This document shows, in pieces, positions 1-10,146 of a stretch of DNA of 64,000 nt; the stretch's first letter is position 1, and the number at the start of each line of letters is the position of its first letter. The DNA lies in contig NZ_CP016774.1 of NCBI RefSeq assembly GCF_002288105.1, positions 558,001-622,000 of the forward strand, in the 5' to 3' direction. The position numbers were made by a program, and so were the translations under genes. The DNA is from Candidatus Planktophila versatilis. Its GTDB lineage: Bacteria; Actinomycetota; Actinomycetes; Nanopelagicales; Nanopelagicaceae. The notes under the pieces were generated by a model. That model saw only the letters and a list, made by a program, of their open reading frames with translations. It ran no database searches and was not told where the DNA came from.

Positions 1-398
1 AAAATGAGGCAGGTGATGCGAGCTGTACAGGTTCGCTGACCTGCCTCGTTTGTTATGACGATCTCATAGACACATAACGTGCGACCCAATGAAATAGGGG
101 TTGCAACTGCTGTGACCCAACCACTTGTTGCTGATTTATGGTGAGTCGCGTTGATATCAACGCCAACAATTTTGCGATCAGGACCAGCATGTAATTGCGT
201 TCCAATTGAGCCAAGTGATTCAGCGAGCACAACATTGGCCCCGCCATGGAGCAATCCGATTGGTTGCGTGTTTCCCTCAACTGGCATCCGAGCAACAAGT
301 CTTTCGGGGGAGACTTCAAGCATCTCGATGCCCATCTTGATATCGAGGGCGCCTTGTCCGCGTTCTTTTATGATTGCTAGGTAATCTGGTTGCGTCAT
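1..398 (-). CDS. PaaI-type hotdog-fold thioesterase, C-terminus cut by window edge
   Basis: Reading the reverse strand from an ATG at 396-398 gives 132 open codons running off the left edge, so the end is missing. The hand translation shows a hotdog acyl-CoA thioesterase of the PaaI/YbdB class: an HGG motif at residues 51-53 (LLHGGANV), a glutamate at residue 60 (LAESLG) in the position of the catalytic acid, and HHKSATSGWVTA around residues 86-97, typical of the second half of the fold. Family members hydrolyse aromatic or fatty acyl-CoA thioesters; the substrate here cannot be told. It diverges from polA, an arrangement seen in other Actinobacteria. The gene is incomplete only because of the window edge; no frameshift was seen. 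Confidence 0.85.
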   Translation of the reverse strand, partial: MTQPDYLAIIKERGQGALDIKMGIEMLEVSPERLVARMPVEGNTQPIGLLHGGANVVLAESLGSIGTQLHAGPDRKIVGVDINATHHKSATSGWVTAVATPISLGRTLCVYEIVITNEAGQRTCTARITCLI

Positions 399-416
399 AG
401 TTGATGAGTTTATATC

Positions 417-422
417 TAAGAT
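417..422 (+). promoter_or_regulatory. -10 element of polA, predicted leaderless
   Basis: TAAGAT followed by six bases and then the polA ATG at 429. A -10 at this distance would place transcription start on the A of the start codon. No Shine-Dalgarno sequence precedes the ATG, which fits a leaderless mRNA. Inference from sequence only. Confidence 0.55.
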
Positions 423-428
423 GAGCCT

Positions 429-3038
429 ATGACCACGAAGAGATTACTTCTTATCGATGGTCATTCCATGGCATACCGCGCTTTTTTTGCTCTCCCAGCC
501 GAGAATTTCACCACTGCCCAGGGCCAGCACACCAATGCGATCTATGGTTTTGCAACGATGCTCATCTCCCTTCTAAAAGATGAGAAGCCCACCCACGTGG
601 CCGTCGCCTTTGATGTATCTCGCAAGACCTTTCGAACAGAGATATTCCCTGAGTACAAGGCAAATCGAGCAGAGACACCTGATGAGTTCAGATCTCAGAT
701 GTCATATCTAAATGAATTAGTAAAGGGTTTTGGAATCCCGCAATTCTCACTTGAGGGATTTGAGGCAGATGACCTGATTGCCACAATCACCAAACGCGCA
801 GAGAAAGATGGCGCGGAAGTTTTGATTTGTACCGGAGACCGTGACAGCTTCCAACTTGTTACCGCACAAACAACTGTTCTCTATCCCAAGCGTGGTGTGA
901 GTGAGATGGCGCGCATGACACCCGAATCCGTGCAGGAGAAGTATGGAATGACGCCAGATCAGTATCCGGATTTTGCCGCACTTCGCGGGGATCCCAGCGA
1001 TAACCTCCCATCAATTCCTGGTGTTGGTGAAAAGACGGCCGCAAAGTGGGTTGTGGAATATGGCTCTCTTACCGAATTGCTCGCGCAAGCTGCAACAGTT
1101 GGCGGCAAGGTGGGTGAATCACTGCGAGCAAATATCGATAACTTGGTGCGCAACCGTGAACTCACCCAACTTATTCATGATGCACCCATCACCTTTGAAA
1201 TTGATGCGCTGGCATGGAAGGGAGTTGATGACTCCAACCTCACCGCTCTCTTTGAGCAGTTGGAATTTAGAACGCTCAAAGATCGCTTAAAAGCAATCTC
1301 AACGGCGCCAGCAACTGTGAAAGATGTGCAGAAGAGTAAGAACACTGACTCGGCGCCCTCACTCTTTGGTGCTGAGATTGCTTCCGAAATTCTTTCGGTT
1401 AAAGAGGGTGATGCAAAGATTGCCTCGCATACAGGTCCAATCGCCATTGCGTGCGAGTTAGTAGATGATCAACTTCAAAGATATGCCGTAGCTCTTTCTA
1501 AGAGTTCAGCATTTATCGTTGATTCAGCTGTGATGGGCGCCTGGGCAAGCGATGCCAAGGTTAAGAAAATTGCACACGATGGCAAGGCCATTGCGCGCCA
1601 AGGAGTTCTCACCGGCGTTGTTTTTGATACCTCACTGGCTGCATATCTGGTTAACCCTGGCGTGCGCGCACAAGAAGTTTCAGATCTACTTGAACGCTGG
1701 GGAGATGGGAGCCAACTTGATGAGTCTTCGGCAGAACAACTCTTATTGACTACGGCATGTGCACTCTTTGGCCTTCGTGATTCACTGACCGCAGAGCTAG
1801 AAAACCGTGGTTTAACTAAGTTATATAACGAACTCGAACTCCCAATTGCGGATTTACTGGCAATTATGGAGAACCGGGGGATAGCAGTAGATAAGAAGGA
1901 GCTTCAAACCCTGGCAGCCTTCTTTGATGCCGAGGTCGCGCGCGAGACCAAGAATGCTCATGAGGCTGCGGGGCATGAATTTAATGTTGCTTCCCCTAAA
2001 CAGTTGCAGGTTGTTCTCTTCGATGAGCTCGGTTTGCCTAAGACGAAGAAGATAAAAACTGGATTTACTACCGATGCCGATGCGCTCTCATGGTTATTTG
2101 AAAAGACATCACATCCTGTCTTGGCGGCGCTTTTGCGTATTCGCGAGACGAAGAAGTTGGCAACCACAATTGAAGGACTTGTTGTTGAAATTAAGAGTGA
2201 CGAAAGAATCCGTACCCACTTTGCCCAGACAGTAGCTGCCACAGGGCGCTTGTCCTCAGTTGCGCCCAATCTGCAAAATATTCCGGTGCGCACCGAAGAA
2301 GGTCGCAAGATTAGAAACTGCTTTATTGCAGGCAGCGGTTATGACGCACTTCTGACAGCTGACTACAGTCAGATTGAAATGCGCATCATGGCTCACCTAT
2401 CAAATGATGAGCACTTACTTGCAGCCTTTGAATCCGGTGAAGATTTACATGCAACGGTTGCTGCTGAAGTATTTGGTGTTAAGGCAAGTGATGTCGATCC
2501 TGAAATGCGCAGACAGATCAAGGCGATGTCATATGGGCTTGCCTACGGCTTGAGTTCATATGGGTTAGCTGTTCAATTAGATCTCACTCCACCTGCCGCC
2601 CAAGATTTGATGGATCGATACTTCGAACGTTTTGGTGGAATTCGCGATTACTTAATGACTGTTGTCGATGATGCACGCAAGGTGGGCTACACAGAAACAG
2701 TGATGGGGCGGCGCAGATACTTGCCCGATTTGCTTCATGATAATCGGCAAAGGCGAGAGGTAGCAGAGCGCATGGCTTTGAATGCCCCGATTCAAGGATC
2801 GGCCGCTGACATCATTAAGCAGGCGATGCTAAATGTGCAGCGGGCTCTGATTGCCGGCGAATACAAATCTCGGCTCTTGTTGCAGGTTCACGATGAATTG
2901 ATCCTGGAAGTAGTAAAGAGTGAAGTTGATAGCGTCTCTGAACTTGTCCGCATGCAGATGGGAAGCGCCTTTCCACTTAAGGCGCCGCTGGATGTCTCAG
3001 TGGGAATCGGTGCTAGTTGGAATGAAGCGGCTCATTAG
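429..3038 (+). CDS. polA: DNA polymerase I
   Basis: Encodes an 869-residue family A DNA polymerase used in Okazaki fragment processing and excision repair. The N-terminal ~290 residues are a 5'-3' exonuclease (starts RLLLIDGHSMAYRAFFAL, with DSFQLV and SDNLPSIPGVGEKTA downstream). The middle section (~310-480) corresponds to the 3'-5' proofreading domain but is degenerate: where active enzymes have an Asp-x-Glu pair this one reads IAIACELVDD, so proofreading is probably absent, as in mycobacterial and Taq PolA. The C-terminal polymerase domain has motif A (DYSQIEMR, ~645), motif B (RRQIKAMSYGLAYG, ~694) and motif C (VHDEL, ~820), all intact. Start chosen at ATG 429, directly downstream of a -10-like hexamer. 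It is followed by rpsA after a 123-nt gap. Confidence 0.97.
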   Translation: MTTKRLLLIDGHSMAYRAFFALPAENFTTAQGQHTNAIYGFATMLISLLKDEKPTHVAVAFDVSRKTFRTEIFPEYKANRAETPDEFRSQMSYLNELVKGFGIPQFSLEGFEADDLIATITKRAEKDGAEVLICTGDRDSFQLVTAQTTVLYPKRGVSEMARMTPESVQEKYGMTPDQYPDFAALRGDPSDNLPSIPGVGEKTAAKWVVEYGSLTELLAQAATVGGKVGESLRANIDNLVRNRELTQLIHDAPITFEIDALAWKGVDDSNLTALFEQLEFRTLKDRLKAISTAPATVKDVQKSKNTDSAPSLFGAEIASEILSVKEGDAKIASHTGPIAIACELVDDQLQRYAVALSKSSAFIVDSAVMGAWASDAKVKKIAHDGKAIARQGVLTGVVFDTSLAAYLVNPGVRAQEVSDLLERWGDGSQLDESSAEQLLLTTACALFGLRDSLTAELENRGLTKLYNELELPIADLLAIMENRGIAVDKKELQTLAAFFDAEVARETKNAHEAAGHEFNVASPKQLQVVLFDELGLPKTKKIKTGFTTDADALSWLFEKTSHPVLAALLRIRETKKLATTIEGLVVEIKSDERIRTHFAQTVAATGRLSSVAPNLQNIPVRTEEGRKIRNCFIAGSGYDALLTADYSQIEMRIMAHLSNDEHLLAAFESGEDLHATVAAEVFGVKASDVDPEMRRQIKAMSYGLAYGLSSYGLAVQLDLTPPAAQDLMDRYFERFGGIRDYLMTVVDDARKVGYTETVMGRRRYLPDLLHDNRQRREVAERMALNAPIQGSAADIIKQAMLNVQRALIAGEYKSRLLLQVHDELILEVVKSEVDSVSELVRMQMGSAFPLKAPLDVSVGIGASWNEAAH

Positions 3039-3161
3039 CGATTTATCTGAATAACAGGCCCTGGTTGCCCATATTTTGAGGCTGGGATTTGCTACTAAAT
3101 CACCTTCGCACGTATTCTTGCGCAGTCCCATCCCTACTACTTTCTATCCCTACGGAGCACC
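3039..3161 (+). promoter_or_regulatory. polA-rpsA intergenic region, rpsA leader
   Basis: 123 nt between polA and rpsA. A TACTAAAT sequence near 3092-3099 could be the rpsA -10 region, but no convincing -35 was found. The leader is pyrimidine-rich close to the start (CCCATCCCTACTACTTTC) and ends with a GGAG ribosome binding site at 3154-3157 just before a TTG start. No stem-loop terminator for polA was recognised. Confidence 0.35.
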
Positions 3162-4496
3162 TTGACTACTCAAATTGCAATAAATGACATTGGTTCAGCG
3201 GAAGATTTCTTAGCCGCAATTGAAGGAACAATCAGAAATTTCAGTGACGGAGATCTCGTCGAAGGTACAGTTGTTCAAATTGATCGCGAAGAAGTACTCC
3301 TCGATGTCGGCTACAAGACAGAAGGCGTAATTCCAGCACGCGAACTTTCAATCCGCCACGATGCAGATCCAAATGACATCGTTAAGGTCGGAGATCGAGT
3401 AGAAGCTCTCGTATTGCAGAAGGAAGATAAAGAAGGCCGCCTAATCCTTTCCAAGAAGCGTGCTCAGTACGAGCGTGCCTGGGGAGATATCGAAGGCAAG
3501 AAAGAGCGCGACGAAGTTGTCGTGGGAACTGTTATTGAAGTTGTTAAGGGCGGACTCATCGTCGACATCGGATTGCGCGGCTTCTTGCCAGCATCACTTG
3601 TTGAAATGCGTCGCGTTCGTGACCTCACTCCTTACATCGGTAAGCAAGTTGAGTGTCGCATCATCGAACTTGATAAGAATCGCAACAATGTAGTTCTTTC
3701 ACGTCGTGCATTCCTTGAGCAGACACAGTCACAATCACGCACCGAATTCCTAAACCAGCTTCAAAAGGGCCAGGTTCGCACAGGTGTTGTTTCATCAATC
3801 GTTAACTTCGGTGCATTCGTTGACCTTGGTGGCGTTGATGGTCTTGTTCACGTCTCTGAGCTTTCATGGAAGCACATTGATCACCCAGGTGAAGTTGTTG
3901 AAGTTGGCGACGAGGTAACTGTTGAAGTTCTCGAAGTTGATTTCGAACGTGAGCGTGTCTCACTCTCACTCAAGGCGACACAAGAAGATCCATGGCAGGC
4001 ATTTGCTCGCACCCACACAATCAACACTGTTGTGCCGGGCGTCGTAACGAAGCTTGTTCCATTTGGTGCATTCATCCGTGTCCACGAAGGCATTGAAGGC
4101 CTCGTTCACATTTCAGAGTTGGCAGAACGCCATGTTGAAATTCCAGAGCAGGTTGTTGCTGTTGATGACGAACTATTCGTGAAGATCATCGATATCGATC
4201 TTGAGCGTCGTCGCATCTCACTCTCACTTAAGCAAGCAAATGAAGGCCAAGAAGTAGAGATCGAAGCATTCGATCCAACTCAATACGGAATGTCTGCTCG
4301 TTATGACGCAGAAGGTAACTTCATCTATCCAGAAGGATTCGATGCTGATACCCAAGAGTGGAAGCCAGGCTTTGACTCACAGCGCGAGGAGTGGGAGCGT
4401 CAATACGCTGTTGCTCAAGAGCGCTTCCTTGCACACAAGAAGCAGAAGGCAGAAGCAAAGGTTGCGGAAGAAGCAGCTGTAGTCGCCGCCGAATAA
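3162..4496 (+). CDS. rpsA: 30S ribosomal protein S1
   Basis: 444-residue S1 protein that helps bring mRNA to the 30S subunit. Four S1 OB-fold repeats can be read in order: ~32-101 (LVEGTVVQIDREEVLLDVG), ~117-185 (VVVGTVIEVVKGGLIVDIG), ~203-272 (VRTGVVSSIVNFGAFVDLG) and ~287-357 (VVPGVVTKLVPFGAFIRV). The third and fourth are the best conserved. The C-terminal ~80 residues are hydrophilic and alanine/glutamate-rich, without a further domain. Translation starts at a TTG codon with GGAG at 3154-3157. Codon choice looks like that of a highly expressed gene (many GTT, GAA, CGT). A strong terminator follows, separating it from coaE. It is slightly shorter than most actinobacterial S1 proteins. Confidence 0.96.
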   Translation: MTTQIAINDIGSAEDFLAAIEGTIRNFSDGDLVEGTVVQIDREEVLLDVGYKTEGVIPARELSIRHDADPNDIVKVGDRVEALVLQKEDKEGRLILSKKRAQYERAWGDIEGKKERDEVVVGTVIEVVKGGLIVDIGLRGFLPASLVEMRRVRDLTPYIGKQVECRIIELDKNRNNVVLSRRAFLEQTQSQSRTEFLNQLQKGQVRTGVVSSIVNFGAFVDLGGVDGLVHVSELSWKHIDHPGEVVEVGDEVTVEVLEVDFERERVSLSLKATQEDPWQAFARTHTINTVVPGVVTKLVPFGAFIRVHEGIEGLVHISELAERHVEIPEQVVAVDDELFVKIIDIDLERRRISLSLKQANEGQEVEIEAFDPTQYGMSARYDAEGNFIYPEGFDADTQEWKPGFDSQREEWERQYAVAQERFLAHKKQKAEAKVAEEAAVVAAE

Positions 4497-4508
4497 GTCT
4501 TAAAGAAA

Positions 4509-4572
4509 GAGAGACTCATACGGGTCGCGGGGTGTTACTTAACCTCGCACACCCCGAATGGGTCTCTTTTTT
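4509..4572 (+). terminator. Rho-independent terminator after rpsA
   Basis: Two nested inverted repeats: an outer AGAGAC (4510-4515) with GTCTCT (4562-4567), and an inner CGGGGTGT (4528-4535) with ACACCCCG (4549-4556), followed directly by a T run at 4567-4572. It ends the rpsA transcript just before coaE. Confidence 0.85.
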
Positions 4573-4584
4573 CATCCTCAGAGA

Positions 4585-4590
4585 TAGGCT
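4585..4590 (+). promoter_or_regulatory. -10 element of coaE, predicted leaderless
   Basis: TAGGCT, then six bases, then the coaE ATG at 4597. It lies directly after the rpsA terminator, so coaE needs its own promoter here. No ribosome binding site is visible between the hexamer and the ATG. Confidence 0.55.
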
Positions 4591-4596
4591 AGCTCC

Positions 4597-5193
4597 ATGT
4601 TAGTTGTTGCACTCACTGGTGGCATTGGTGCAGGAAAGTCCACTGTGGCGCAATGCTTTGCCGAACTTGGGGCGCTAGTAATCGATGCGGATCAACTCGC
4701 TCGTATGGTAATTGAAAGAGGAACCGATGGTTTTGCCGAAGTCTTACTTCGTTTCGGAGATGAGGTAATCCTTAATGGTGATATTGACCGAAAAAAACTT
4801 GCCGAGATTGTTTTCAGCGATGATTCAGCACGAGCAGATCTAGAGGCAATTATTCATCCGCGGGTTCAGGCGATCTTTGCCGAAGCGGTGGCTGACTTAG
4901 ATCACGATGACATCCTGATTTATGAAATTCCGTTATTGGCTGAGACAAATGCGGCTGAGAAGTTTGACTATGTCATTACCGTTGAATCAGATTTAGAGCT
5001 ACGCAAAGAACGGTTGCTTAAACGAGGACTCTATATTTCACAGATCGACAAGCGGATTGCAGCCCAGGCATCGCAAGAATCTCGAGTAGCTCTTGCTGAT
5101 ACTGTTTTTTACAACAACTCTGATGAAGATTCGCTCCTGCGCCAGGTTGAAAATCTCTGGGAGAGCGTTCTTCTGCCGCAGTCGCTAGGCTAA
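4597..5193 (+). CDS. coaE: Dephospho-CoA kinase
   Basis: 198 residues. Catalyses the last step of coenzyme A synthesis, ATP-dependent phosphorylation of the 3'-hydroxyl of dephospho-CoA. The N-terminus carries the P-loop GGIGAGKST (~8-16), followed by the family signatures VIDADQLAR (~33) and IIHPRVQ (~86), then [17 protein letters not shown]. Many actinobacterial CoaE proteins carry an extra C-terminal GrpB/UPF0157 domain; here the protein stops after the kinase domain. It is the first gene after the rpsA terminator and is followed by uvrB four bases after its stop, so the two are probably co-transcribed. The polA-rpsA-coaE-uvrB order is conserved in Actinobacteria. Confidence 0.95.
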   Translation: MLVVALTGGIGAGKSTVAQCFAELGALVIDADQLARMVIERGTDGFAEVLLRFGDEVILNGDIDRKKLAEIVFSDDSARADLEAIIHPRVQAIFAEAVADLDHDDILIYEIPLLAETNAAEKFDYVITVESDLELRKERLLKRGLYISQIDKRIAAQASQESRVALADTVFYNNSDEDSLLRQVENLWESVLLPQSLG

Positions 5194-5197
5194 GAGT

Positions 5198-7273
5198 GTG
5201 CGCCCAGTAACTGATATCCAGCGGAAAGTCGCGCCCTTTCAGGTCATAAGTGATTACATTCCAGCCGGAGATCAACCAGCGGCAATCGAGGAGATCGCAA
5301 AGCAGATCAATAACGGCGCTCAGGATGTTGTTCTCTTAGGCGCCACCGGAACTGGAAAGTCGGCAACCACGGCTTGGCTGATCGAACGTTTACAACGTCC
5401 CACACTTGTTCTTGCTCCCAATAAAACTTTGGCAGCCCAGCTGGCCAATGAATTTAGAGAACTGCTGCCTAATAATGCGGTTGAGTACTTCGTTTCATAC
5501 TATGACTACTACCAACCTGAAGCCTATGTTCCTCAGACTGACACTTTCATCGAAAAGGATTCAAGTGTTAATGATGAGGTGGAGCGACTTCGTCACTCAG
5601 CTACAAACTCACTTCTAACGCGCCGCGATGTCATCGTGGTTGCAACGGTTTCATGTATCTATGGGCTTGGAACGCCGCAGGAATACATCGACCGGATGAT
5701 TCGCCTGAAAGTGGGCGATGAAATCGAACGTAATGCGCTACTACGTAAGTTTGTCGATGTTCAATATAAGCGAAACGATATGGCCTTTGAGCGAGGAACC
5801 TTCCGGGTTCGAGGTGACACAGTAGAGATAATTCCGATGTATGAAGAGTTGGCCGTGCGTATTGAAATGTTCGGGGATGAGATTGAAAAGATTATGACGC
5901 TCAATCCGCTCACCGGTGAGATTGTTCATGATGAAACCGAAATCTATATCTTCCCGGCAACCCACTATGCCGCTGGTCCAGAGACGATGAAACGAGCAAT
6001 GAGCGAGATTCAAGATGAACTTCAGGTGCAGCTCAACCTATTCACTAAGCAGGGTAAGTTACTCGAAGAACAGCGCCTTCGAATGCGTACTACCTTTGAT
6101 TTGGAAATGATGGAGCAACTGGGTTTCTGTTCTGGCATTGAAAATTACTCACGTCATCTAGATGGTCGCGAAGCTGGATCCGCGCCCAACTGTCTCCTTG
6201 ATTACTTCCCAGAAGATTTCCTCGTTGTCATTGATGAAAGTCACGTGACCGTTCCACAAATTGGTGCGATGTTTGAGGGCGATGCATCACGTAAACGAAC
6301 CTTGGTGGAACACGGATTTAGACTCCCCAGTGCCCTTGATAACCGACCACTGAAGTGGCCGGAGTTTCTAGAACGCACAGGGCAGAAGGTTTATTTGTCA
6401 GCCACACCCGGCAAGTATGAGATGGAGAGGGTCGGAGGAGATGTCGTTGAACAGGTGATTAGACCTACAGGGTTGGTTGATCCACAAATCATTATCAAGC
6501 CGATTAAGGGCCAGATTGATGACTTGCTACACGAAATCAATATTCGGGCAGAGAAGAACGAGCGCGTATTAGTCACTACTTTGACTAAGAAGATGTCGGA
6601 AGACCTCACAGATTATTTGCAAGAGCGCGGAGTCCGAGTTCGCTATCTGCACTCTGAGGTAGATACCTTGCGCCGTGTTGAGTTACTACGTGAGCTTCGC
6701 ATGGGTGAATACGACGTACTAATTGGAATCAACCTCTTGCGCGAAGGACTCGATTTACCGGAAGTTTCACTTGTCGCAATTCTTGATGCTGACAAAGAAG
6801 GCTTCTTGCGCTCTGCAACTTCACTGATTCAAACAATTGGTCGCGCCGCTCGAAATGTTTCGGGTGAGGTTCACATGTATGCCGACAATATGACCGCGGC
6901 CATGACCAAAGCTATTGATGAGACCAACAGACGAAGAGCGAAGCAGGTTGCCTATAACCTCGAGCGTGGGGTGGATCCCCAACCGTTACGTAAGAGGATT
7001 AGCGATATCACTGACCTCATAGCCCAAGAAAGTGATGACACAGATGACATCATGGCTGGAATCAAAGGTAAGAAATCTTCAGCGGCCCTGCCATTCTTAT
7101 CGAAATCAACGGATTCCATGCCGCGCCAAGAACTCATTGCATTGATAGGCTCCCTCACCGAGCAGATGCGTGGCGCAGCCGATCAACTTCAATTCGAACT
7201 TGCTGCTCGCCTGCGTGATGAATTAAAAGAGCTAAAGCGTGAACTTCGTGGAATGGATGAGGCTGGTACGTGA
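5198..7273 (+). CDS. uvrB: Excinuclease ABC subunit B
   Basis: 691 residues, full length for UvrB, the damage-verifying helicase-like subunit of nucleotide excision repair. Starts at GTG 5198, four bases after coaE. Features in order: Walker [11 protein letters not shown] (~48-57), the damage-probing beta-hairpin [12 protein letters not shown] (~100-111), the helicase box DESH (~347), [25 protein letters not shown] and QTIGRAARN (helicase motifs V and VI), and a C-terminal UVR motif (~650-685) that binds UvrC. The stop codon overlaps the uvrA GTG start by 4 nt, indicating translational coupling. Together with the next two genes it gives the complete UvrABC system in one run. Confidence 0.97.
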   Translation: MRPVTDIQRKVAPFQVISDYIPAGDQPAAIEEIAKQINNGAQDVVLLGATGTGKSATTAWLIERLQRPTLVLAPNKTLAAQLANEFRELLPNNAVEYFVSYYDYYQPEAYVPQTDTFIEKDSSVNDEVERLRHSATNSLLTRRDVIVVATVSCIYGLGTPQEYIDRMIRLKVGDEIERNALLRKFVDVQYKRNDMAFERGTFRVRGDTVEIIPMYEELAVRIEMFGDEIEKIMTLNPLTGEIVHDETEIYIFPATHYAAGPETMKRAMSEIQDELQVQLNLFTKQGKLLEEQRLRMRTTFDLEMMEQLGFCSGIENYSRHLDGREAGSAPNCLLDYFPEDFLVVIDESHVTVPQIGAMFEGDASRKRTLVEHGFRLPSALDNRPLKWPEFLERTGQKVYLSATPGKYEMERVGGDVVEQVIRPTGLVDPQIIIKPIKGQIDDLLHEINIRAEKNERVLVTTLTKKMSEDLTDYLQERGVRVRYLHSEVDTLRRVELLRELRMGEYDVLIGINLLREGLDLPEVSLVAILDADKEGFLRSATSLIQTIGRAARNVSGEVHMYADNMTAAMTKAIDETNRRRAKQVAYNLERGVDPQPLRKRISDITDLIAQESDDTDDIMAGIKGKKSSAALPFLSKSTDSMPRQELIALIGSLTEQMRGAADQLQFELAARLRDELKELKRELRGMDEAGT

Positions 7274-10146
7274 GTATCGATAAGTTAGTTGTACGTGGTG
7301 CGCGCGAGCATAACCTCAAGGATGTTTCCATTGAACTTCCACGCGATGCACTCATTGTCTTTACTGGCCTTTCAGGCTCGGGTAAATCAAGCCTTGCCTT
7401 TGACACCATCTTTGCTGAAGGTCAACGTCGCTATGTTGAATCACTTTCAGCCTATGCCAGACAATTCTTGGGTCAGATGGATAAGCCTGATGTCGATTTC
7501 ATTGAAGGCTTATCTCCGGCAGTTTCTATCGATCAGAAATCAACGAATCGAAATCCACGTTCAACGGTGGGAACAATTACCGAGGTCTATGACTACTTCC
7601 GACTGCTCTTTGCACGTGCTGGCCGCCCGCACTGCCCAGAGTGTGGCAAGGCAGTTTCGCGCCAGAGCCCGCAACAAATTGTGGATCAAATCCTCACCAT
7701 GCCGCCAACAACTAAGTTCCAAGTACTAGCACCTGTCATCCGCGAACGTAAAGGTGAGTTTGTCGATCTCTTTGCAGAGTTAGTTACGCAGGGCTATTCC
7801 CGTGCTCGAGTTGATGGAGAAATCATCCAACTCACCGAACCGCCAAAGCTTAAAAAGCAGGAGAAACACACCATTGAAGTTGTTATCGATCGCCTGACAG
7901 CTAAAGCTGAGAGCAAATCGCGACTAACAGATTCGATTGAAACCGCGCTCAAGCTTGGTAATGGTTTAGTTCTACTTGATTTTGTCGATGCCAAGAGTGG
8001 GGAGAAGGAACATACCTATAGCGAGCACTTAGCTTGCCACGATTGCAATCTCTCTTTCGAAGAACTTGAACCGCGTTCGTTCTCTTTTAACTCCCCATTT
8101 GGAGCGTGTGAAGAATGTTCTGGAATCGGAACTAAGTTAGAGGTGGATGAGGAACTCATTATTCCTGATGATTCAATCTCCATAAATGAAGGTGCAATTG
8201 CACCCTGGGCTGGGGGACAGTCATCAGAGTACTTCCTGCGATTACTGGAAGCGCTAGCTCTGGAACTCAAATTCTCACTCGATAATCCTTGGAAGAAGCT
8301 ATCAGTGAAAGCTAAAGAAGCGATTATGAATGGCTTTGATTACGAAGTTCATGTGAAGTATAAGAATCGTTATGGCCGCGTTCGTAATTATTCAACTGGC
8401 TTTGAGGGTGTCATTCCATTCATTCATCGTCGTCATGGTGAAACTGATAGTGATTACAGCCGCGATAAATACGAGGCATATATGCGCGAGACGCCATGTC
8501 CTGCTTGTAAGGGTGCGCGCTTGAAGCCAGAGGTACTTGCGGTCACGCTAGGCGGAAAATCAATTGCCGAAGTGTGCGCACTTTCTATCGATGATTGCGC
8601 AACGTTTCTTAAGCAAGTCACCCTCAATAAGCGGGAAGCACAAATTGCTGAGCGCGTTATGAAGGAAGTCCATGCCCGTCTAGGTTTCTTACTTGATGTG
8701 GGACTTGATTACTTATCACTCGATCGCCCGGCAGCAACGCTTTCTGGTGGTGAAGCCCAACGTATTCGTCTTGCAACTCAGATCGGTTCCGGACTTGTCG
8801 GAGTTCTCTATGTCTTAGATGAGCCATCCATCGGACTTCATCAACGTGATAACCGCAGACTAATTGAGACCCTAACTCGACTACGCGATCTTGGAAATAC
8901 TCTCATTGTCGTTGAACATGATGAAGAGACCATTCGCACTGCAGATTGGGTCGTTGATATTGGACCTGGTGCCGGTGAGCACGGCGGTCGAGTCGTTGTC
9001 TCAGGTTCCTATGAGGAACTGATTGCATCGAAGGAATCAATTACTGGTGCTTATCTATCGGGGCGCAAATCAATAGAGATTCCAAAGACCCGTCGTGCAG
9101 TCGATCCAAAACGTCAATTGGTGATTAAGGGCGCGAAGGAGAATAACCTCAAAGATGTCGAGGTTAGTATTCCGTTGGGACTCTTTGTCTCAGTGACCGG
9201 AGTATCGGGTTCTGGTAAATCAACACTGGTTAACGACATTCTCTATACGACTCTTGCAAATAAGCTCAATGGTGCACGTCTAGTTCCAGGTCGTCACCGC
9301 ACAATTACCGGCATCGATCAACTAGATAAAGTTGTGCATGTTGATCAATCACCTATTGGGCGCACCCCGCGTTCTAACCCAGCAACATATACGGGCGTAT
9401 TCGATAAAGTTCGTGCCCTCTTTGCCGAAACTACTGAAGCTAAGGTGCGCGGCTATCAGCAGGGTCGTTTCTCCTTTAACGTCAAGGGTGGACGGTGTGA
9501 GAATTGTTCTGGAGATGGAACCATCACCATTGAGATGAACTTCTTACCTGATGTCTATGTTCCGTGCGAGGTCTGTCATGGAGCTCGATATAACCGGGAA
9601 ACCCTGGAGGTTCACTACAAAGGCAAGACCATTGCCGAAGTTTTAGATATGCCGATTGAGATTGCGCATGCTTTCTTTGAATCTGTTCCCACTATTGCGC
9701 GCTACCTCAAGACCTTATGTGATGTGGGCCTTGGATATGTGCGGCTAGGTCAATCGGCTCCCACTCTTTCAGGTGGAGAAGCCCAGCGTGTGAAGCTTGC
9801 AACCGAGCTACAACGCAGATCAACAGGGCGCACGATCTATGTCTTAGACGAACCAACGACAGGACTGCACTTTGAGGATGTCAATAAACTGCTCGGTGTT
9901 CTTAGGCGCCTGGTGGAAAGTGGAAACACTGTAATTGTGATCGAGCACAATCTCGATGTCATTAAGTCTTCAGATTGGGTCATTGATATGGGCCCAGAAG
10001 GTGGCTTCCGCGGCGGAACCGTCGTTGCCGAAGGTACTCCAGAAGATGTGGCAAAGGTGAAAGCTAGTTACACCGGGCAATACCTCGCTGAAGTTCTGGC
10101 AACTAATCGCGCAATCGTTAAGAAAAGCCCAGCGAAGAAGAAGTAA
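7270..10146 (+). CDS. uvrA: Excinuclease ABC subunit A
   Basis: 958 residues. Damage-recognition ATPase that loads UvrB on DNA. Two ABC ATPase modules are present: the first with GLSGSGKSS (~33) and LSGGEAQR (~493), the second with GVSGSGKST (~643) and LSGGEAQR (~833). Cysteine pairs mark the zinc modules: CPECGK (~122), CHDC/CEEC flanking a loop around residues 257-283, and CENC/CEVC around residues 743-766, the last being essential for DNA binding in the family. The C-terminal tail is lysine-rich. Start is GTG at 7270, overlapping the uvrB stop; the TAA stop overlaps the uvrC ATG by one base. Nothing is missing. Confidence 0.97.
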   Translation: MSIDKLVVRGAREHNLKDVSIELPRDALIVFTGLSGSGKSSLAFDTIFAEGQRRYVESLSAYARQFLGQMDKPDVDFIEGLSPAVSIDQKSTNRNPRSTVGTITEVYDYFRLLFARAGRPHCPECGKAVSRQSPQQIVDQILTMPPTTKFQVLAPVIRERKGEFVDLFAELVTQGYSRARVDGEIIQLTEPPKLKKQEKHTIEVVIDRLTAKAESKSRLTDSIETALKLGNGLVLLDFVDAKSGEKEHTYSEHLACHDCNLSFEELEPRSFSFNSPFGACEECSGIGTKLEVDEELIIPDDSISINEGAIAPWAGGQSSEYFLRLLEALALELKFSLDNPWKKLSVKAKEAIMNGFDYEVHVKYKNRYGRVRNYSTGFEGVIPFIHRRHGETDSDYSRDKYEAYMRETPCPACKGARLKPEVLAVTLGGKSIAEVCALSIDDCATFLKQVTLNKREAQIAERVMKEVHARLGFLLDVGLDYLSLDRPAATLSGGEAQRIRLATQIGSGLVGVLYVLDEPSIGLHQRDNRRLIETLTRLRDLGNTLIVVEHDEETIRTADWVVDIGPGAGEHGGRVVVSGSYEELIASKESITGAYLSGRKSIEIPKTRRAVDPKRQLVIKGAKENNLKDVEVSIPLGLFVSVTGVSGSGKSTLVNDILYTTLANKLNGARLVPGRHRTITGIDQLDKVVHVDQSPIGRTPRSNPATYTGVFDKVRALFAETTEAKVRGYQQGRFSFNVKGGRCENCSGDGTITIEMNFLPDVYVPCEVCHGARYNRETLEVHYKGKTIAEVLDMPIEIAHAFFESVPTIARYLKTLCDVGLGYVRLGQSAPTLSGGEAQRVKLATELQRRSTGRTIYVLDEPTTGLHFEDVNKLLGVLRRLVESGNTVIVIEHNLDVIKSSDWVIDMGPEGGFRGGTVVAEGTPEDVAKVKASYTGQYLAEVLATNRAIVKKSPAKKK

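Noticed and set aside
151-384. 77-codon forward frame opposite the thioesterase gene
   Set aside because: Overlaps the hotdog thioesterase on the other strand, whose HGG motif and catalytic glutamate are clear.
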